Below are positions 60,037-64,000 of a stretch of DNA of 64,000 nt, one piece after another (position 1 is the first letter of the stretch; every line of letters begins with the position of its first letter). This DNA comes from Gemmatimonadaceae bacterium (GTDB lineage Bacteria > Latescibacterota > UBA2968 > UBA8231). The notes below the pieces were generated by a model, which was not told where the DNA came from, made no database searches, and saw nothing but the letters and a program-made list of their open reading frames with translations. The stretch lies in NCBI GenBank assembly GCA_026706075.1, contig JAPOZM010000021.1, forward strand, positions 31,564 to 95,563, given 5' to 3'. The position numbers were made by a program, and so were the translations under genes.

Positions 60037-61064
60037 TGTCCCGGGTGCGACTGGCCCTCGTCGGGTGCGGCGGCATGTCCCGGGCGCACCTGCGCCGCTT
60101 CCACGTCCTCTCCGACCGCCTGGAGCTGGTCGCGGCCGTCGACGTCGACGCGGGCAAGGCCGCCGCCGTGGCCGAGATGATGCCCGGCGTGCGCGCCGCC
60201 TCCGACTACCGCGAGGTCCTCGACGACGTCGACGCCGTCCTCCTCGTGCTGCCCCATCACGAGCACCACCCCGTTGGGCTGGCCTGCCTGCGGGCGGGCA
60301 AGCATGTCCTGCTCGAGAAGCCGATGGCCATCGGCGAGACCGCCTGCCTGGAGCTGATCGACGCCAGCCGCGCCGCCGGGCGGGTGCTGATGATCGCCTA
60401 CTGCATGCGCTTCCACCCCCTCGTCTCGGGCATGAAGCAGCTCATCGACGAGGGCGCCTGCGGCGACGTCTTCCAAGTCTCGATCTGGACCGAGCAGCTG
60501 ACCCGCTACCACGAGGGCCACTGGGCCCTGAAGGAGGCCACCCTCGGCGGCGGCCAGTTCTTCAGCCACGGCTGCCACTACGTCGACATCCTGCTGTGGT
60601 ACCTGGGCCGGCCGGTGCGCGGCGTGCACCTGGGCACCAACCGCGGCACCCCCTGGATGGAGCGCGAGGGGACCAGCAACGCCGTCCTCGAGTTCGAGGG
60701 CGGCCGCCTGGGCTACCACTTCGGCACCTGGGGCGCCCGCGGCACGCGCCTGGGCTACGCCTTCCACGCCCACGGCACGGAGGGCATGATCGAGGCGGAC
60801 ATCCGCGGCGGCGAGCTGCGCCTGCTGAAAGGCGGGGAGACGGAGGTCGTCGGCCGCCACGAGACCGGCAAGCACACGGAGAACGAGATGGCTCACTTCC
60901 TCGACTGCATCGAGAGCGGCGCCGAGCCCCTCACCGGGGGGCCGGCGAGCCTGCAGAGCCTGCGGGCGATCTGGCGCATGTACGAGGCCGAGGTCTCCGG
61001 CGGGATGGCCGACCTGAGGGGCCTGGGCCTGGACCAGGTCGACGACCGCGGGAGGCTGACGTGA
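60036..61064 (+). CDS. Gfo/Idh/MocA family NAD(P)-dependent oxidoreductase
   Basis: 342 residues with the N-terminal Rossmann start LALVGCGGMSRAHLRRF, the family EKPMA (HVLLEKPMAIGE; catalytic Lys) and the GGQFFSHGCHYVDILLWYLG block with the active-site His/Asp. It oxidises or reduces sugar and cyclitol derivatives with NAD(P). It is coupled to the VOC gene upstream (TGATG) and the ceramidase-like gene downstream (GTGA). The operon suggests breakdown of a sugar-containing or lipid-like compound. Confidence 0.93.
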   Translation: MSRVRLALVGCGGMSRAHLRRFHVLSDRLELVAAVDVDAGKAAAVAEMMPGVRAASDYREVLDDVDAVLLVLPHHEHHPVGLACLRAGKHVLLEKPMAIGETACLELIDASRAAGRVLMIAYCMRFHPLVSGMKQLIDEGACGDVFQVSIWTEQLTRYHEGHWALKEATLGGGQFFSHGCHYVDILLWYLGRPVRGVHLGTNRGTPWMEREGTSNAVLEFEGGRLGYHFGTWGARGTRLGYAFHAHGTEGMIEADIRGGELRLLKGGETEVVGRHETGKHTENEMAHFLDCIESGAEPLTGGPASLQSLRAIWRMYEAEVSGGMADLRGLGLDQVDDRGRLT

Positions 61065-62335
61065 GAGTCGGCGCCGCCCGTGTCGACATCACCCCCCGGG
61101 AGCCGGTGTGGCTCACCGGCTACGCGAACCGCGACCACCGCTCGGAGGGCTCGTACGCCCCCCTCTTCGCCGGCGCCCTCTACCTGGAGGGAGACGGGGA
61201 CCGCGCCCTCGTGATCACCGCCGACGTCATCGGCTTCTCGCCGCCCTGCGACGCCGAGGCCCGGCAGGCGGTCTGCGACGCCACCGGCCTGTTGCCGCGG
61301 CAGGTGGTGCTCACCGCCACCCACACCCACTGCGGGCCCTTCCTCTCCCCCTGGAACATGCCCGGCGAGGTCGAGGCCGGGTACGCGGACTGGCTGATCG
61401 GGCGCCTCCAGGAGGCCGCGGTCGCGGCCGCCGGGGCCGCCGTCGAGGGGCGGGTCGAGTTCTCCCGGGGGCGCTCGACCTTCGGCGTCAACCGCCGCCT
61501 TCCGGACGGCCGCGGCGGCGTCAGCTTCGCGCCGAATCCCGACGGACCGATCGACCGCGACCTGGACACCCTGTGGTTCCGCGGCGTCGGGGGGGACCTG
61601 CTCGCCTCGCTCACCGCGTACGGGTGCCACCCCACCAGCATCGGCGGCTACCTCGTGGGCCCGGACTACCCCGGCTTCCTCTGCCGGCACCTGGGGGCCC
61701 GCACCGGGGCCCCCGCCCTTTTCGCCACCGGCTGCGCCGGCGACGTGCGGCCCTGGTTCGGCGCCGGCGACCACGACGGCTTCGCGCGCCCCACGCTGGA
61801 GGAGCTGGAGGAGGCCGGGGCGGGCATGGCCGCCGAGGTCCTGGAGACGCTGCCCGCGGCCGGGGCCGTGGCCGCCGACGGCCTGCGCGTCGACCACCTC
61901 TACCACCGGCTGCCTTACGCTGACCTCCCCTCGCTGGAACGGCTGGAGGAGGCAGCGGGCAGCGGCGACGACCGCTGGCGCGACTGGGGCGAGATGATGC
62001 TGCCCCGGGCCCGCGCCGGGGGCCTGGCCGACGCCTGCGTCCACGAGATCCAGATGCTGCAACTGAACCCGGACTTCCGCGTCGTCTTCCTCGGCGGCGA
62101 GGTGCTCTCCGAGATCGGCCTGCACATCAAGAAGGCCCTCGCCCCCGCCACGACCGTGACCGTGGCCTACGCCAACGGCCTGATCGCCTACGTGCCCGCC
62201 GCCGCCGCCGTCCCCTTGGGGGGCTACGAGGTGGACGGCTCCTACCACTACTTCATGAGGCCCGCCCCCTTCACCGCCGACTGCGAGAGGCTCCTCGTCG
62301 AGGGGACCGCCTCCCTGGCCGCCCGCCTGAGCTGA
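61061..62335 (+). CDS. Neutral/alkaline ceramidase-like hydrolase
   Basis: 424 residues resembling the N-terminal catalytic domain of neutral/alkaline non-lysosomal ceramidases: GAARVDITP at the start, LVITADVIGF, the zinc-site TATHTHCGP, FGVNRR and FATGCAGDVRPW, then a late EIQMLQLNPDFRVVFLGGE. The C-terminal Ig-like domain of true ceramidases is missing and no signal peptide is seen, so it is probably a cytoplasmic member acting on another amide or ester. It starts at GTG 61061 within the upstream stop (GTGA). Confidence 0.85.
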   Translation: MRVGAARVDITPREPVWLTGYANRDHRSEGSYAPLFAGALYLEGDGDRALVITADVIGFSPPCDAEARQAVCDATGLLPRQVVLTATHTHCGPFLSPWNMPGEVEAGYADWLIGRLQEAAVAAAGAAVEGRVEFSRGRSTFGVNRRLPDGRGGVSFAPNPDGPIDRDLDTLWFRGVGGDLLASLTAYGCHPTSIGGYLVGPDYPGFLCRHLGARTGAPALFATGCAGDVRPWFGAGDHDGFARPTLEELEEAGAGMAAEVLETLPAAGAVAADGLRVDHLYHRLPYADLPSLERLEEAAGSGDDRWRDWGEMMLPRARAGGLADACVHEIQMLQLNPDFRVVFLGGEVLSEIGLHIKKALAPATTVTVAYANGLIAYVPAAAAVPLGGYEVDGSYHYFMRPAPFTADCERLLVEGTASLAARLS

Positions 62336-62339
62336 GGAC

Positions 62340-63248
62340 ATGCGCTACGATCCGGAGAACCGCACCTTCGACTGCGACCCCACCCTGAACGACTCCCAGG
62401 TCCTCGAGTTCTGCCGCGAGGGCTACCTGATGCTTCACGGCGCCGTCCCCGACGAGATCAACGAGCGCGCCTGCCAATACCTGAACGGAGAGATCCCCGT
62501 GAGTCCGTCGTGGTTGCCGGACGGAGTGACCGTCGCGGAGGTCGAGCGCATGCGCGGGACCCACGAGCCGAGCGGGATCCTGCTCGAGGACTGGTTCGTC
62601 GAGCACGTGCTGCTGAACCCGGCCCTGGCCGGGGCCATGCGCTCCCTCCTCGGCGCCCACACGGGTCTGCCGGTGCTGGTGAGCAATCACCGCGTCGAGT
62701 GTCCCGCCGAGGCCCAGGGCTGGCACCACGACGCCGACCGCGTCTTCGGCCCGGAGCTGGAGTTCGCCGAGGTCTTCTACTTCCCCCAGGACACGCCGCC
62801 GGAGCTGGGGCCCACCGAGATCGCCCCCCGCACCCACATCTCCCGCAGCGACGGCGACTTCACCGGCGAGAGCGTCCTCGCCGGGGGGCCCGCCGGCACC
62901 CTCGGCATCCACCACCAGAGCATCCTGCACCGCCGCGGCGCCTCCACCGCCTCGGGGGTGCGCCACATGCTCAAGTACAACTACTGGCGCACCTCGCCCC
63001 CCTGCCGCGACTGGATCGAGGACCCGGAGTTCGACCCGCGCACCGCCTGGTACGGCGGCCACGCCCACTGCCAGTACGTGGCCCACATGCTCTGGTGGCT
63101 GCAGGGCCAGGGCGACGAGTACCGCATCATCGGGGGCCAGGGCTGGCCCTTCCGCACCCCGAACCAGATCGGCCCGTCCTACGGGTACGGACGGCCCGAC
63201 GGGTACCAGCCGGACTGGCGCAGGAATCCGGACGGGTACTCGCGCTGA
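62340..63248 (+). CDS. Phytanoyl-CoA dioxygenase (PhyH) family oxygenase
   Basis: 302 residues with the Fe(II) HxD site in GWHHDADRVFG (near residue 128), the distal His region GIHHQSILHRRG and the double-stranded beta helix between (FYFPQDTPPELGPTEIAPRT then HISRS). Aromatic-rich C-terminus (MLWWLQGQGDEYRIIGGQGW). It lies 4 bases after the ceramidase-like gene and is the last gene of this operon. A hydroxylation step in the same catabolic route is likely. It is only distantly related to the PhyH protein at 10359-11108. Confidence 0.88.
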   Translation: MRYDPENRTFDCDPTLNDSQVLEFCREGYLMLHGAVPDEINERACQYLNGEIPVSPSWLPDGVTVAEVERMRGTHEPSGILLEDWFVEHVLLNPALAGAMRSLLGAHTGLPVLVSNHRVECPAEAQGWHHDADRVFGPELEFAEVFYFPQDTPPELGPTEIAPRTHISRSDGDFTGESVLAGGPAGTLGIHHQSILHRRGASTASGVRHMLKYNYWRTSPPCRDWIEDPEFDPRTAWYGGHAHCQYVAHMLWWLQGQGDEYRIIGGQGWPFRTPNQIGPSYGYGRPDGYQPDWRRNPDGYSR

Positions 63249-63291
63249 GGCTGGAGAGGCCCGGGCATCAGCGCGACAACTCTTCCCCTGG

Positions 63292-63309
63292 CCGGGTCAC
63301 TCGACCCGG
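63292..63309. terminator. Possible weak hairpin between convergent genes
   Basis: CCGGGT-CACTCG-ACCCGG forms a 6-bp GC-rich stem with a 6-base loop, in the 199-base gap between the plus-strand PhyH gene and the minus-strand FnIII/FlgD gene. No T tract follows on either strand, so it may only aid 3'-end formation. Nothing else was recognised in 63249-63447. Confidence 0.3.
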
Positions 63310-63447
63310 AGGTCCCGGGGAGCGTCCCGAGCCGACGACTCCGGGGCCGTGTCTACGAGGCCAGGAGCGGTGGGCTGAGCCCCGGAGGCCTGCCGGCGTC
63401 AAGGCCTTCATCCCAGAGCAGGTCGAAGCGCTGCGCCCCGGCTCTCC

Positions 63448-64000
63448 CTACCGGATGAGGGCGAGCTTCCCAACGCGGAGCTGACCGCTGGCGATCAGCC
63501 GGTAGAGATAGAGGCCGGAGGCCAACAGCCGGCCGTGCTCGTCGGTGCCGTACCATTCCCGGGCGTGCAGTCCGGTCCCCAGGATCTCGCCGCGCACCAA
63601 GCGGGCCACGACCTGGCCGGCCGTGTTGTAGACGGTCAGGGTCACCGGGCCCGCCTCCGGCAACTGGAAATGCAGGGTAGTGCTCGGGTTGAAGGGGTTG
63701 GGCGCGGAGCGCACGGCCAGCGAGTCGGCCGCCGCCAGCCAGCCGGCCGGCCCCTCGGCCACCGGCTTGGCGACGACCACCACCTCGTCTTCGCCGGGTT
63801 CGGGGACCTCGCCCTCGGGCATCAGTTCGTCTTCGGTCTCTTCGTCTCCGCCGGCCCCGTCGTCCTCGTCGGCCGTGCCGCCGGGCCCCAGGGCCGACGC
63901 CGAGACCTGGGCGGTGGTGCCGTAGCCGACAGGGTTGCGGGCTCGCACCTGGAAGACGTACGAGGCGCCGTCGTCGAAGTTGTTCCACGACTTGCTGCGG
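63448..64000 (-). CDS. Surface protein, C-terminal part (FnIII, acidic linker, FlgD-like tail), cut by window edge
   Basis: The reading frame is open to the right edge, so the N-terminus lies outside the window. The visible part begins with the end of a fibronectin type III domain (NNFDDGASYVFQVRARNPVG). An acidic linker rich in E, D and G follows, then a FlgD/T9SS-like C-terminal Ig domain beginning RSAPNPFNPSTTLHFQLP and ending KLALIR. Such tails direct or anchor exported proteins. It converges on the PhyH gene. Confidence 0.85.
   Translation of the reverse strand, partial: RSKSWNNFDDGASYVFQVRARNPVGYGTTAQVSASALGPGGTADEDDGAGGDEETEDELMPEGEVPEPGEDEVVVVAKPVAEGPAGWLAAADSLAVRSAPNPFNPSTTLHFQLPEAGPVTLTVYNTAGQVVARLVRGEILGTGLHAREWYGTDEHGRLLASGLYLYRLIASGQLRVGKLALIR

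Overview
This is a high-GC bacterial window. It is densely coded, with many ATGA/GTGA stop-start overlaps. No rRNA, tRNA, insertion sequence or CRISPR array was seen. Five secreted or surface proteins end in a FlgD/T9SS-like C-terminal Ig domain with an 'APNPFN' or 'xPNPF' entry motif. There is also a PorV-like outer-membrane protein, dockerin-like repeats, two phytanoyl-CoA-type dioxygenases, a Gfo/Idh/MocA dehydrogenase and a sulfatase. That set points to a Gram-negative member of the FCB superphylum, perhaps a Latescibacterota-like lineage. The assignment is inferred from gene content; no marker gene was available.

Layout. 0-8 kb: a small secreted protein with a YCII protein, folD, a Tat-exported PhoX-like phosphatase, and a coupled minus-strand operon (aldo/keto reductase, sulfatase, MFS transporter, amidohydrolase). 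8-15.4 kb: mnmA with a sirtuin, a stretch of ~100-bp imperfect repeats, then a plus-strand run of PhyH dioxygenase, D-lactate-dehydrogenase-like FAD oxidase, enolase-superfamily protein, NudC and endonuclease III. 15.4-19.5 kb: a nucleotidyltransferase/XRE pair behind a perfect 20-bp palindrome, overlapping an AGE-type sugar epimerase and a GMC oxidoreductase. 39-46 kb: a CocE-like hydrolase, hydantoinase A and B and an N-acyl-D-amino-acid deacylase in one operon. 46-58 kb: two paralogous secreted metalloproteases fused to WD40 propellers, flanking a one-polypeptide two-component regulator. Next to the second copy lies a broken piece of the deacylase gene, the trace of a segmental duplication. 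58-63 kb: a very divergent SecY-like protein with a C-terminal DUF2007-like domain, then VOC, Gfo/Idh/MocA, ceramidase-like and PhyH genes. The right edge cuts a FnIII/FlgD surface protein.

The most interesting part is 19.6-39.1 kb, two adjacent minus-strand operons. Operon A (38.8 to 26.5 kb) encodes five proteins: a membrane-spanning caspase-like receptor with a cytoplasmic P-loop ATPase; a sigma-54 activator whose sensor domain is an AAA-like/STAND ATPase; a second secreted caspase-like protein with a PEGA domain; a PorV-like outer-membrane protein; and a 14-blade Asp-box propeller protein with ASH domains and a FlgD tail. Both caspase-like domains have lost the catalytic His (to Arg) and Cys (to Ser or Gly). 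Operon B (26.1 to 19.6 kb) encodes DUF4956, HlyD-like, TolC-like, VTC and CotH-kinase proteins. A close match to the sigma-54 -24/-12 promoter lies upstream of the first gene of each operon, and the heptamer TCTGTCC recurs around the operon A promoter. I infer a sigma-54-controlled envelope signalling and export system built on pseudo-caspases. I do not recognise it as a described system.
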